Positions 16,658-24,042 of a stretch of 64,000 nt of DNA are shown piece by piece. Numbering within the stretch: the stretch's first letter is position 1; each line of letters opens with the position of its first letter. Made by a program: the position numbers and the translations under genes. This DNA is from Methanomassiliicoccaceae archaeon (GTDB lineage: Archaea; Thermoplasmatota; Thermoplasmata; Methanomassiliicoccales; Methanomethylophilaceae). Where the stretch lies: positions 62,001 to 126,000 of the forward strand of contig JAYFOZ010000005.1 of NCBI GenBank assembly GCA_034928305.1, read 5' to 3'. The notes beneath the pieces were generated by a model. It did not search any database and was not told where the DNA came from. It worked only from the letters and a program-made list of their open reading frames with translations.

Positions 16658-17161
16658 TCAGGCAGATACGAGCTTCTTCAGTTTCTGGGGTTCGTCCATG
16701 TTTTCCTTCACCCAGTCACGTATCCTGTAGGCCATTCTTAGGTAATCTTCGGCAAGTTCCTTGTCGTCTGTTGCGGTGAAGTCTTCGGTCGATCCCATGT
16801 CGACCAGGATCTGCTTTCCTTTCCAGACGGTCTTATGTGCGTATTCCTCAAAGACCTGGGCCTGTGTGTATATGACGAAATCGTAACCATGGTCGGCCGG
16901 AAGGTATTCGCTGTCGAATCCTTTGGACCTCTGGTGCCTGATATCCTCGGACTCTGTGTACATGGTGATGATCATGTCGCAGTCCATCACATCCGGCTCG
17001 GGGCCCGCGCTGAACGCCTGATACATACCGGGATACTGTTTGTTGGTATAGTACTCGGCCAGCTGAGACTGGAGATCGTTCTTCCGGTCCACAAAAAGGA
17101 CCGAGACCTTGTTCCTGTCCCTCTCCGGCCTGCTCTCTTTGGCCATCTTTCTCTCTGACAT
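16658..17161 (-). CDS. Low-molecular-weight phosphatase/arsenate-reductase-like protein lacking the catalytic P-loop residues
   Basis: 167 residues. Residues 19-36 align to the family P-loop V-L-F-V-C-x-G-N-x-C-R-S-x-x-A-E, but read VSVLFVDRKNDLQSQLAE: Asp25 replaces the nucleophilic Cys and Gln31 replaces the Arg. Downstream, AFSAGPEPD and the tail ILVDMGSTEDF...YRIRDWVKE match the fold, with the general-acid region altered to DMG. Only one Cys exists in the protein. It is probably a catalytically inactive binding or regulatory paralogue. TATA-like GTATATGT at 17186-17193 makes the ATG leaderless; the gene diverges from a C/D sRNA gene. Confidence 0.7.
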   Translation of the reverse strand: MSERKMAKESRPERDRNKVSVLFVDRKNDLQSQLAEYYTNKQYPGMYQAFSAGPEPDVMDCDMIITMYTESEDIRHQRSKGFDSEYLPADHGYDFVIYTQAQVFEEYAHKTVWKGKQILVDMGSTEDFTATDDKELAEDYLRMAYRIRDWVKENMDEPQKLKKLVSA

Positions 17162-17207
17162 GCAATCCGGGTTATTACTTTCGGGACATATACCTTTTGG
17201 GAAGTAT

Positions 17208-17215
17208 GTTTAAAC
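17208..17215 (+). promoter_or_regulatory. TATA-like box of the C/D sRNA
   Basis: GTTTAAAC centred 25 bp upstream of the sRNA terminal stem at 17236, an ideal archaeal promoter distance. Confidence 0.6.
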
Positions 17216-17235
17216 CTTCTGGAGGATAGAGGGTC

Positions 17236-17293
17236 GCCACAGTGATGAACGTTTTCGAGCTGTTTTTGATGATAGACGGGCGAGCTGAGTGGC
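17236..17293 (+). ncRNA. Box C/D guide sRNA, predicted target 16S rRNA C1402
   Basis: 58-nt RNA with the full archaeal C/D layout: terminal stem GCCAC (17236-17240) with GTGGC (17289-17293), box C GTGATGA (17242-17248), 11-nt guide, box D' CTGT (17260-17263), box C' TTGATGA (17266-17272), 12-nt guide TAGACGGGCGAG (17273-17284), box D CTGA (17285-17288). The D guide holds GACGGGCG, complementary to the universal 16S segment CGCCCGTC (E. coli 1400-1407). By the N-plus-five rule the methylated base is C1402, which is 2'-O-methylated in bacteria by RsmI and in eukaryotes under snoRNA guidance. The D' target was not identified. It has its own TATA box. Confidence 0.85.
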
Positions 17294-17336
17294 ACCTTCT
17301 CAATAAGTGTAAATAAGCCCCTGCAGATGGAAGTTT

Positions 17337-18629
17337 ATGTGTGCAGTACTCCAGGTCGCGCTCGACATCATGCAGGTCGGACGCAGCGTCCCCATCGCCA
17401 AAGAGGCGATCGAGGGAGGTGCTGATTGGATTGAAGCGGGAACGCCGCTGATAAAAAGCGGTGGAGCGGAAGCGATACGCGTCCTCAGGAGAGAGTTTCC
17501 CGACAGGAAGATAGTCGCCGACACGAAAACGATGGACGTGGGCGCGTTCGAGGTGGAGATCGCAGCCAAGGCCGGTGCAGACATAATAACGGTGCTGGGT
17601 CTTGCGGACGACTCGACCATTTCCGAGGCCGTTTCTGCCGGAAGGAAATACGGCGCAGAGATAATGGTCGACATGATCAACGTAGTCGACAAATTGAAAA
17701 GGTCCAAAGAGGTCGCCAAGCTGGGCGTCGCATACATATGCCTTCACATGGGCATAGATGCACAGATGAAGGGAGAGGCTCCGCCCAAGGACCTCCTCCG
17801 GGAAATAGTCGATGCGACCGCCGTGCCCATCGCCGTCGCCGGTGGGATAACTGCTGAGAACGCAGGGGAATACGTGGATGCGGGCGCCTCCATAATCATT
17901 GTCGGCGGAGGCATCCTGAAGGCTGCCGACATCCGTGCTGCCGCCGCAGCCATAAAGTCTTCGATGGCGGGCTCCAAGGTAAACACCGAGCTTGCAAAAA
18001 AATACACGGAGGACAATCTGTTCGAGGCGTTCTCGAGGGTTTCCACCTGCAATATTTCTGACGCTCATCACAAAAAAGGAGTGATACTGGGGCTCACTCC
18101 CTACATAAAGGACGGGAGCCGCATGGTCGGCCGCGCACTTACGGTTCAGACGACGAACGGCGACTGGGCGAAACCCGTGGAGGCTATCGACAGGGCGAAG
18201 CGGGGCGACATCATCGTCATAGACGTGGGCGGTGGCTGGATGGCCGTATGGGGAGAGCTTGCCGCCACCTCTGCAATGGTGGCCGGATGCGCGGGCGTCG
18301 TGATAGACGGTAGCATACGCGACATCGACGATATACGCAAAATGGAGTTCCCGGCCTTTGCCAGAATGGCCGTTCCGTGTGCCGGGGAGCCGAAAGGGTA
18401 CGGAGGGATCGGCATCGAGATAACCGTCGGCGGGCAGAGGGTCCGCACGGGAGACTGGATCATAGGGGACGAGAGCGGACTGATAGTCGTCCCAAAAGAA
18501 GAGGCCGTCGAGGTGGCCAACCGCGCGCTGGACGTGCACGAGCACGAGGACCGCACCCGTGAGGAGATCAGAAGAGGCTCGACCCTCTCCAAGGTGAACG
18601 AGATCTCCAAATGGGAGCCCGTAAAGTAA
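17337..18629 (+). CDS. Fused 3-hexulose-6-phosphate synthase / RraA-like protein
   Basis: 430 residues. Residues 1-~205 are an orotidine-decarboxylase-superfamily barrel of the hexulose phosphate synthase type (LQVALDIMQ, EAGTPLIKSGG, DTKTMDVG, VAGGI, IIVGGGI). It condenses ribulose 5-phosphate with formaldehyde, or runs in reverse to make pentoses. Residues ~220-430 are an RraA-like domain (STCNISDAHHKKG, GRALTVQT, GCAGVVIDGSIRDI, VVPKEEA), a fold of class II aldolases and of the bacterial RNase E inhibitor. Fusions of this kind are known in archaea lacking the oxidative pentose pathway. TATA-like TGTAAATAA near 17308-17316 places the start at the ATG. Confidence 0.9.
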   Translation: MCAVLQVALDIMQVGRSVPIAKEAIEGGADWIEAGTPLIKSGGAEAIRVLRREFPDRKIVADTKTMDVGAFEVEIAAKAGADIITVLGLADDSTISEAVSAGRKYGAEIMVDMINVVDKLKRSKEVAKLGVAYICLHMGIDAQMKGEAPPKDLLREIVDATAVPIAVAGGITAENAGEYVDAGASIIIVGGGILKAADIRAAAAAIKSSMAGSKVNTELAKKYTEDNLFEAFSRVSTCNISDAHHKKGVILGLTPYIKDGSRMVGRALTVQTTNGDWAKPVEAIDRAKRGDIIVIDVGGGWMAVWGELAATSAMVAGCAGVVIDGSIRDIDDIRKMEFPAFARMAVPCAGEPKGYGGIGIEITVGGQRVRTGDWIIGDESGLIVVPKEEAVEVANRALDVHEHEDRTREEIRRGSTLSKVNEISKWEPVK

Positions 18630-18630
18630 T

Positions 18631-19578
18631 TCACCTGTGGAAGAACGGATCGGATGTACCGTCTGCACTGTTGTCGTAGATCAACGGGCGGCTGTAGTCG
18701 CCGTACTTCTCAGCCAGCTTCATCAGGCGTTCGACCCTATCCTTTGTCGAGGGGTGGGTGCTGAATATCCTCTCCGTAAACGACCTCCTGGTTCCGGAGG
18801 GGTTCGATATCCAGACCGACGAATATGCGGGGTTGTGATAATCGTTGGCAGGGCTGTCGCATCCCTTCTCTATGCGCATCAAGGCATTGGCTAGGGCCGT
18901 GGGGTTACCTGTGATCTCGGCCGCGGATTCGTCAGCCAGGTACTCCCTCTTTCTGGAAATGCTCAGCTGAAGGATCAGGGCGGCGATAGGGAGCGTGATA
19001 TACATCACAAGTCCGACAAGCAGCATTGCGCCCCCGTTCTTGTTGTTGCCCGAGCCTGCCAAAGCGAAGTATATGCCGAAACGCCCGACGAACGCGATTA
19101 CCGCCGACACGGCGGAGGCTACCGACATGACGAGTATGTCGCGGTTCTTCACGTGGGACATCTCATGCGCGATGACCCCCTCGAGCTCATCGTCAGGAAG
19201 CGCGTTGAGCAGCCCTCTCGTGGCTACGACCGCGGCGTCCTTGGGGCTGCGGCCTGTGGCGAACGCGTTGGGCATGTATTCCTCTGTGACGCCTACCTCG
19301 GGCATCGGGACCCCCGCCTTATCGGCAACGGACCTGACTATGCGGTAGAGCCTGGGCTCCTCATGCTCGGTCACGATCCTCGCGTTGTTGGATCTGAGGG
19401 CCCTTTTTTTGGAGAATATTGCCGAAAAGGAAAGGATCAGCACCGCCACTGCGATAAGCGCTATGAGCCCCATGAGCGGACTGCCGAACAACCATCCTAC
19501 TATCCATCCTACTGCCGCGAAGATAGACGTCATAAATGCAAACGTCAGTGCGGTCCTGAAATGCCATGCAGCCTTCAA
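18631..19578 (-). CDS. htpX: HtpX-type membrane zinc metalloprotease
   Basis: 315 residues, M48B family quality-control protease of the cytoplasmic membrane. Two N-terminal membrane helices (TFAFMTSIFAAVGWIVGWLF; PLMGLIALIAVAVLILSFSAIF), the zinc motif HEMSH near the middle with the third ligand Glu expected in YLADESAAE, and two further hydrophobic segments. Located 13 bp downstream of the metallo-hydrolase gene on the same strand, so likely co-transcribed. The stop faces hps-rraA convergently. Confidence 0.93.
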   Translation of the reverse strand: MKAAWHFRTALTFAFMTSIFAAVGWIVGWLFGSPLMGLIALIAVAVLILSFSAIFSKKRALRSNNARIVTEHEEPRLYRIVRSVADKAGVPMPEVGVTEEYMPNAFATGRSPKDAAVVATRGLLNALPDDELEGVIAHEMSHVKNRDILVMSVASAVSAVIAFVGRFGIYFALAGSGNNKNGGAMLLVGLVMYITLPIAALILQLSISRKREYLADESAAEITGNPTALANALMRIEKGCDSPANDYHNPAYSSVWISNPSGTRRSFTERIFSTHPSTKDRVERLMKLAEKYGDYSRPLIYDNSADGTSDPFFHR

Positions 19579-19591
19579 ATTAACACCCTCA

Positions 19592-20356
19592 TCATATTAG
19601 TCCGAGCTCATATTCCAATTTATCGCCTACATTGTATTCCTTTACACCGTAAAGCGATAGTTTTTCCCTGATGCGCAATGCGCCTTTAGGACCGGTGCAA
19701 TGATTGAGATATAACTCCTGGCACTCTGTGTCGCGCAGCTTCTCCGCCGTCGCATATGCGATTTCCTTGGGAGCCTTCTCGAGATGCAGCCCGCCGATGA
19801 GCGCCCTGGGATAATCGCCGAATTTTTCACGGACCGTCTCAAGTACGGAATCGATCCCGCAGTGGCAGCATCCGCTTATCAGTATGGGGCGGTTACCGCC
19901 TGCGAGGACCATGAACGTCTCGGACGTCCCGTCCGCCTCGGTCGGAGGGGTCAGGAACAGATGTTTGCTTATCTGCGTCCATCCCGTTACATCCTTCCTC
20001 TCGGCCTTGGACTCCGTTCTTTTTGTGAATGATATGCCGTCCTTCGACAGCGGACCCCTGCCGCCCCATGCCTCGGTCGGCGCGTAGATGGGTACCGGCC
20101 CGCTTCTGGCGTCGAGGAGCGCGCTTATCGCCCTCGCATGGTCTGCGTGGCCATGGGACACGACGACCCTGGATATCGAATCGGCCCCTATCCCGAGGTG
20201 CTCCATGTTGTGGATCAGATATCTCCCGCGGAGCCCGGTTCCGAACAGCGTGCGCTCGCCGTCGACATCGATCATAACCGAAAAGCCCTTGGCGCCGATG
20301 TACGGCGTGTTGGGTTGCGAACCTTCATTGTATATGCATAGCACGCTCGCCTTCAT
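19592..20356 (-). CDS. Metallo-beta-lactamase-fold hydrolase (COG1237-like)
   Basis: 254 residues with the MBL signature SHGHADHA, further ligand candidates in SGCCHCGI, GGLHL and LNHCTG. The layout resembles the COG1237 group, annotated in methanogens as dihydropterin-methyl-ribofuranosylaminobenzene phosphate synthase, an early step to tetrahydromethanopterin. That assignment rests on family resemblance; the substrate cannot be read from the sequence. It sits between tatD and htpX on the same strand. Confidence 0.75.
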   Translation of the reverse strand: MKASVLCIYNEGSQPNTPYIGAKGFSVMIDVDGERTLFGTGLRGRYLIHNMEHLGIGADSISRVVVSHGHADHARAISALLDARSGPVPIYAPTEAWGGRGPLSKDGISFTKRTESKAERKDVTGWTQISKHLFLTPPTEADGTSETFMVLAGGNRPILISGCCHCGIDSVLETVREKFGDYPRALIGGLHLEKAPKEIAYATAEKLRDTECQELYLNHCTGPKGALRIREKLSLYGVKEYNVGDKLEYELGLI

Positions 20357-20389
20357 GTCCCCGTAATTAACATTGCGTTGAAAAAGGTT

Positions 20390-21229
20390 TCAGCGACGGA
20401 ACATGCGATTCGGTATGTCCTCGCATACCCTGCGGACGTTCTCTTCGGTCATCCCGCCATTAGCCAGCATCGCCTTGATGCGTTTAGGCACAGTATTTAC
20501 GGACATGCGCGCCCCAGGCTTCTCGGGGTCGTCGTAATAATCGGTCTCCACCATGAAACGGTCCGATCCTTTGGAGAGCGCTTCGCGTATGTTTTCCCTC
20601 GATGCGGGAATCGACGGCATCACTCCGAATGTCTCGTCGTCCGTTACGAACGGAGGGGACGAATGCTTTATGACCATCCCGGGATCCAGGCCGGCCTTCC
20701 TGGCTATATCCGAGAGCGAGCGGTTCGTTCCGATCGTGCCGGCCTCGCTGTGTATTATTACCGGGCAACTGTTCTCTTTCGCAATCCCCATCCCGGCCTG
20801 CAGCACCGTGTTGGACGCATCCCATATCTCTTCCGAGACGGAAAAGTGGGGCCTTCCTATCTCGCCTATGGCCTGTGCTTTTCCTTCCGCCACAGCGCGG
20901 CCTGCGATCTCCATGCCTTCTATCATGGCCTCGGTCGCCGTCCTTATCCCGTATTTATCCGCCAATCCGAGCAGAATTATAGGATATGGTCCCACGGCCG
21001 TGTTGATCTGGAGACCGGTAGCATCCCTGGCCATCGACGCCATCCTGTATGTTATTTCGAACGATTCGGCGAAGTCTTTTCCATTTTCGATCTGCACCTC
21101 TGCATATGGGAGGGTGATCAGCGTCAGTCCCGTACCGCCCGCCGTTTCGAATTCGCGGATCGCCTCCACATTTCGTCCCGAGGGGCTCATATGTATGTGA
21201 TTATCATAGATTGGGACCTTTTCGGCCAT
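20390..21229 (-). CDS. TatD-related metal-dependent hydrolase
   Basis: 279 residues of the amidohydrolase superfamily, archaeal TatD-like branch. Metal ligands: DNHIHMSP (HxH), Glu in AIGEIGRPH, His in VIIHSEAG, His in VIKHSSPP, Asp in VETDYYDD. Family members are 3'-5' nucleases on DNA or RNA. The start ATG at 21229 lies about 24 bp from a palindromic TATA-like element shared with priS, implying a leaderless mRNA. Confidence 0.85.
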   Translation of the reverse strand: MAEKVPIYDNHIHMSPSGRNVEAIREFETAGGTGLTLITLPYAEVQIENGKDFAESFEITYRMASMARDATGLQINTAVGPYPIILLGLADKYGIRTATEAMIEGMEIAGRAVAEGKAQAIGEIGRPHFSVSEEIWDASNTVLQAGMGIAKENSCPVIIHSEAGTIGTNRSLSDIARKAGLDPGMVIKHSSPPFVTDDETFGVMPSIPASRENIREALSKGSDRFMVETDYYDDPEKPGARMSVNTVPKRIKAMLANGGMTEENVRRVCEDIPNRMFRR

Positions 21230-21249
21230 ATTTGCAGAGCTACGGACAA

Positions 21250-21257
21250 ATAATTAT
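21250..21257. promoter_or_regulatory. Shared bidirectional TATA element for tatD-like gene and priS
   Basis: Palindrome ATAATTAT centred 24 bp from the tatD-like ATG (21229) and 28 bp from the priS ATG (21282). One symmetric element could serve both leaderless genes, whose start codons are only 52 bp apart. Confidence 0.5.
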
Positions 21258-21281
21258 ACGTTCCCCGTGCTAGCAGAGGAT

Positions 21282-22505
21282 ATGGACAGGGACTCCCGGT
21301 TCCTCCTGAAGTGTTTCAGGAAGTACTACAAGGAAAACACGCCGATGTTGCCCGACCGTTTCACACGCAGGGAGTTCGGCTTCATGTTCTTCGACAGGAA
21401 CATGATGCAGAGGCACATGGGGTTCGTCAACGCTGAAGACCTGCGCAGGTTTATGGCGTCCAACGTCCCGGCCCATAGCTACTATTCCACCGCTTACTAC
21501 AGGAAGCCGTCCGCACCCACCATGGAAGAGAAGGAGTGGCTAGGCGCCGAGCTGATCTTCGATCTGGACGCCGACCATCTTGTCGGAGCGGAGAACATGA
21601 CGTATCCGACCATGATGCGCCAGATCAGAAGCGAGATGATCGGCCTGTGCGACTCTTTCCTCATGGGCGACCTGGGTTTTGACGAAAAGGACGTCCATCT
21701 TACGTTTTCCGGAGGAAGAGGATATCATGCCCACGTCATGATGCCCGATGTTCTGACCCTTGGCTCCCATGAGCGCAGGGAGGTCGTAGATTATGTCCTG
21801 GGTTCGGGACTGGATATAGATTGGGTTTTTCCATATAATCAGGTCGCCACTTCCCGCATGGCCGTTAACGGCGGCGTCAGGACGAACGTTGCGAGGGACC
21901 GCCTTGTCCCATCAGAGAATTCCGGAGGATGGAAGAAGAGGATGAGGAACGGCCTGATGGACGTTGTCAACGACTTCTGCGACCTTGACGCCAAGACTTT
22001 GCGTTCGAACTATCCTTCGATTAAGAAGAGCCAGTACAGCACCGTGGAGAAGGTTCAGGAGGATGTGCTGCGCTCAAGGAAGGTCATCTTTGACAAAAAC
22101 ACCATGGCCACCATGGGAAAGACCTCGCAGGAGATGTTGGTAAAGATAATGGACCAGGACATGAGGCCGCGCCTCAGCGGAGAGGTCGACGCTCCGGTCA
22201 CCTCGGACGTGAAGAGGCTGATACGCCTTCCGGGCTCCATACACGGAAAGGGCGGACTGAGGGTCACCCCGCTGACACGCGAAGAGCTTACGGACTTCGA
22301 ACCCCTCGACCTGGCCGTCCCGGACGAATATTCCGATGATCCTGTGGACATCACCGTCAAAAAACCGGTGGACCTGACGATCAAGGGGGAACGCTTTTCG
22401 CTTGAAGGGGAGACCGAGGTGCCCGAGTTCGCCGCTGTTTTCCTGATCGGAAGAAGGTTCGCCCAGTTCGGGAAGGTTTCCGAACTTCCGGATGTTTTAT
22501 TCTGA
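21282..22505 (+). CDS. priS: DNA primase small (catalytic) subunit
   Basis: 407 residues from the ATG. Synthesises primers in the archaeal/eukaryotic-type primase together with PriL, which is not in the window. Catalytic acidic motif ELIFDLDAD near residues 90-98, SGGRGYH, and the phosphate-binding RLPGSIHGKGGLR. An upstream in-frame GTG at 21267 is possible. The ATG is preferred because it lies 28 bp from the TATA-like palindrome and has AGAGGA before it. The 3' end overlaps the convergent radical SAM gene by 9 bp. Confidence 0.93.
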   Translation: MDRDSRFLLKCFRKYYKENTPMLPDRFTRREFGFMFFDRNMMQRHMGFVNAEDLRRFMASNVPAHSYYSTAYYRKPSAPTMEEKEWLGAELIFDLDADHLVGAENMTYPTMMRQIRSEMIGLCDSFLMGDLGFDEKDVHLTFSGGRGYHAHVMMPDVLTLGSHERREVVDYVLGSGLDIDWVFPYNQVATSRMAVNGGVRTNVARDRLVPSENSGGWKKRMRNGLMDVVNDFCDLDAKTLRSNYPSIKKSQYSTVEKVQEDVLRSRKVIFDKNTMATMGKTSQEMLVKIMDQDMRPRLSGEVDAPVTSDVKRLIRLPGSIHGKGGLRVTPLTREELTDFEPLDLAVPDEYSDDPVDITVKKPVDLTIKGERFSLEGETEVPEFAAVFLIGRRFAQFGKVSELPDVLF

Positions 22506-23330
22506 TCCGAAACAGCAGCATCTGCGGACCCGTATGACTTCGAATCCGTTCGATGTCAGCCAATCTTCGGTCTCCTGGGACATGTTGGCTATTTTTCTTA
22601 CTCCCAGTTCGATGCATTTCCTCTCCAGGTTCCTCATCCTGCGGTCCCGCATGCATCCCAGGGTGACAGACAACCCCATGTCCAATAACGTTTCCGCGGC
22701 ATCGGTCACTTCTTTTTCCGAAACATGATGATTTTCGAATGGCGTTTCCCTGGTCGGCACCAGTGCCAGCAATATGACCTGAGTTATGCCTCTGTTTATT
22801 GCCAACTCGGCGCTTTTTATAAGGTCGCGATCGCCGAAACCGGATGTGAGGTGCGGAACCGGGGTTCCGCCCGCAAGCAATATCGCATCTATTGTACGTT
22901 CATACACTTCGGGACCTGGCAGATTGAATACGTTTGCGATCAATTCCGGGTCCTGATGCAAATCCACGGAGAACCTGGACACGCCGGAGGATACCAGAAG
23001 CTCCGCATCTTCACGACCGATGATGCCCGGGTGTACGTTAACCATAAGACCCAGGTCCGATATATTCCTGATCGTCGAAGCGAAAGGCGCAAGAGGCACC
23101 CGGCCGTCCCGGAGGCTTCCTCCGCTTACGAGGATGCCTTCGCCTCCCCTCGCCCTGACTTCGTTAGCAATTTCCAAAAGTCTTCCGGGATCGCCGGCGG
23201 GAATCATTCCGCATAGATGTCTGCCCATGCAGTGAGCGCACATAAGCTCGCATCCGACCCCCGTTACGGAGACGGCGGGGAAGCTGGTACCGGGTGAAAA
23301 ATTAGCAACAACGCCGTCGGGGTTGCCCAT
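22497..23330 (-). CDS. Radical SAM protein of unknown function with C-terminal Cys triplet
   Basis: 277 residues. The cluster motif is CELMCAHC (C-x3-C-x2-C) near residue 30, and the chain ends in RRCCCFGSE, which could hold an auxiliary cluster. Central segments (GILVSGGSLRDG, NVHPGIIGREDAELL, FSVDLHQD) fit a biotin-synthase-related barrel. The ATG at 23330 lies about 27 bp from the TATA-like ATATTTAA, so the mRNA is leaderless; longer upstream readings would run into the L18a gene. No substrate was recognised. Confidence 0.78.
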   Translation of the reverse strand: MGNPDGVVANFSPGTSFPAVSVTGVGCELMCAHCMGRHLCGMIPAGDPGRLLEIANEVRARGGEGILVSGGSLRDGRVPLAPFASTIRNISDLGLMVNVHPGIIGREDAELLVSSGVSRFSVDLHQDPELIANVFNLPGPEVYERTIDAILLAGGTPVPHLTSGFGDRDLIKSAELAINRGITQVILLALVPTRETPFENHHVSEKEVTDAAETLLDMGLSVTLGCMRDRRMRNLERKCIELGVRKIANMSQETEDWLTSNGFEVIRVRRCCCFGSE

Positions 23331-23353
23331 GCGCACCACCAAAGCTTTATTAG

Positions 23354-23362
23354 TTAAATATA
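23354..23362. promoter_or_regulatory. Shared TATA region for radical SAM gene and rpl18a
   Basis: TTAAATATA read on plus, TATATTTAA on minus. Its centre is 27-28 bp from both start codons (23330 minus, 23385 plus), so one A+T element probably drives two leaderless transcripts in opposite directions. Confidence 0.5.
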
Positions 23363-23384
23363 GTTCCCGAACCTGGTAATTAAA

Positions 23385-23612
23385 ATGAAGGCATTCCTTA
23401 TCAAGGGCACGCACGCCGACAAGAGACAGGGAAAACAGATTTTCTCCGTCGAGATGGCCGCAGAAGACGAGGTAGCTGTGAGGGAAAAAGCCCTCTCCAC
23501 CCTCGGAAGCCAGCACAGGCTCAAAAGATGGCAGATCGATATCTCCGAAATATCCGAGCTATCGGCCGACAAAGTAACAGACCACGTTGTGAAATACCAG
23601 ATCGGTGAGTGA
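23385..23612 (+). CDS. rpl18a: 50S ribosomal protein L18Ae (LX)
   Basis: 75-residue archaeal ribosomal protein of the L18Ae/LX family (MKAFLIKGTHADKRQGKQ...), a peripheral 50S component. First gene of the L18a-prefoldin alpha-ftsY operon that is conserved in many archaea. Probably leaderless. Confidence 0.92.
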   Translation: MKAFLIKGTHADKRQGKQIFSVEMAAEDEVAVREKALSTLGSQHRLKRWQIDISEISELSADKVTDHVVKYQIGE

Positions 23613-23613
23613 G

Positions 23614-24033
23614 ATGGAAGAAAAGGACCTACGTCAGGCTCTGCAGGTCCTCGAATCCTACAAAGGACAGATGGAGACCCTGAGCCGCCAGATCAACATC
23701 CTCCAGGTTTCCCTCGAGGAGTCGGTCCGGGCCCGCGAGACCCTGAAGGCCTTCGCGAGCGCAAAAGAAGGGGATGACGTACTGGTTCCTATCGGAGCCT
23801 CCGTTTTCGTCGCCGCCAAAGTGACCGGGAGCAGGAAGGCCGTCGTCGGTATCGGAAACAGGATATCTGTCGACAAAGACCTGGCCGAGGCCACCGAATA
23901 CATGGGTTCCGGGGTCGTCGAGATCCAGGAAGCGCTCAAAAAGGCCAGCAACGCATTTTCAGAGATGCAGTCTGCAGCCAACAACCTGGCCGACGCCATA
24001 AACGCAGAGTACGAGGCCAGGCAACAGGCCTGA
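23614..24033 (+). CDS. pfdA: Prefoldin subunit alpha
   Basis: 139 residues; forms the alpha2-beta4 jellyfish-shaped chaperone that holds unfolded proteins. Two long coiled-coil helices (residues ~3-45 and ~95-138) flank the beta-hairpin core (VLVPIGASVFVAAKV; AVVGIGNRISVDKDLAEA). ATG at 23614 is 1 bp after the L18a stop, and GGTGAG upstream acts as ribosome-binding site. A GTG 9 bp earlier overlapping L18a is an alternative start. Confidence 0.93.
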   Translation: MEEKDLRQALQVLESYKGQMETLSRQINILQVSLEESVRARETLKAFASAKEGDDVLVPIGASVFVAAKVTGSRKAVVGIGNRISVDKDLAEATEYMGSGVVEIQEALKKASNAFSEMQSAANNLADAINAEYEARQQA

Positions 24034-24042
24034 GCACATCAT

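Noticed and set aside
17175-18668. A 497-codon open frame antisense to hps-rraA
   Set aside because: Low-complexity His/Arg/Tyr-rich product and no motifs; a shadow of a certain gene. It also crosses the C/D sRNA.
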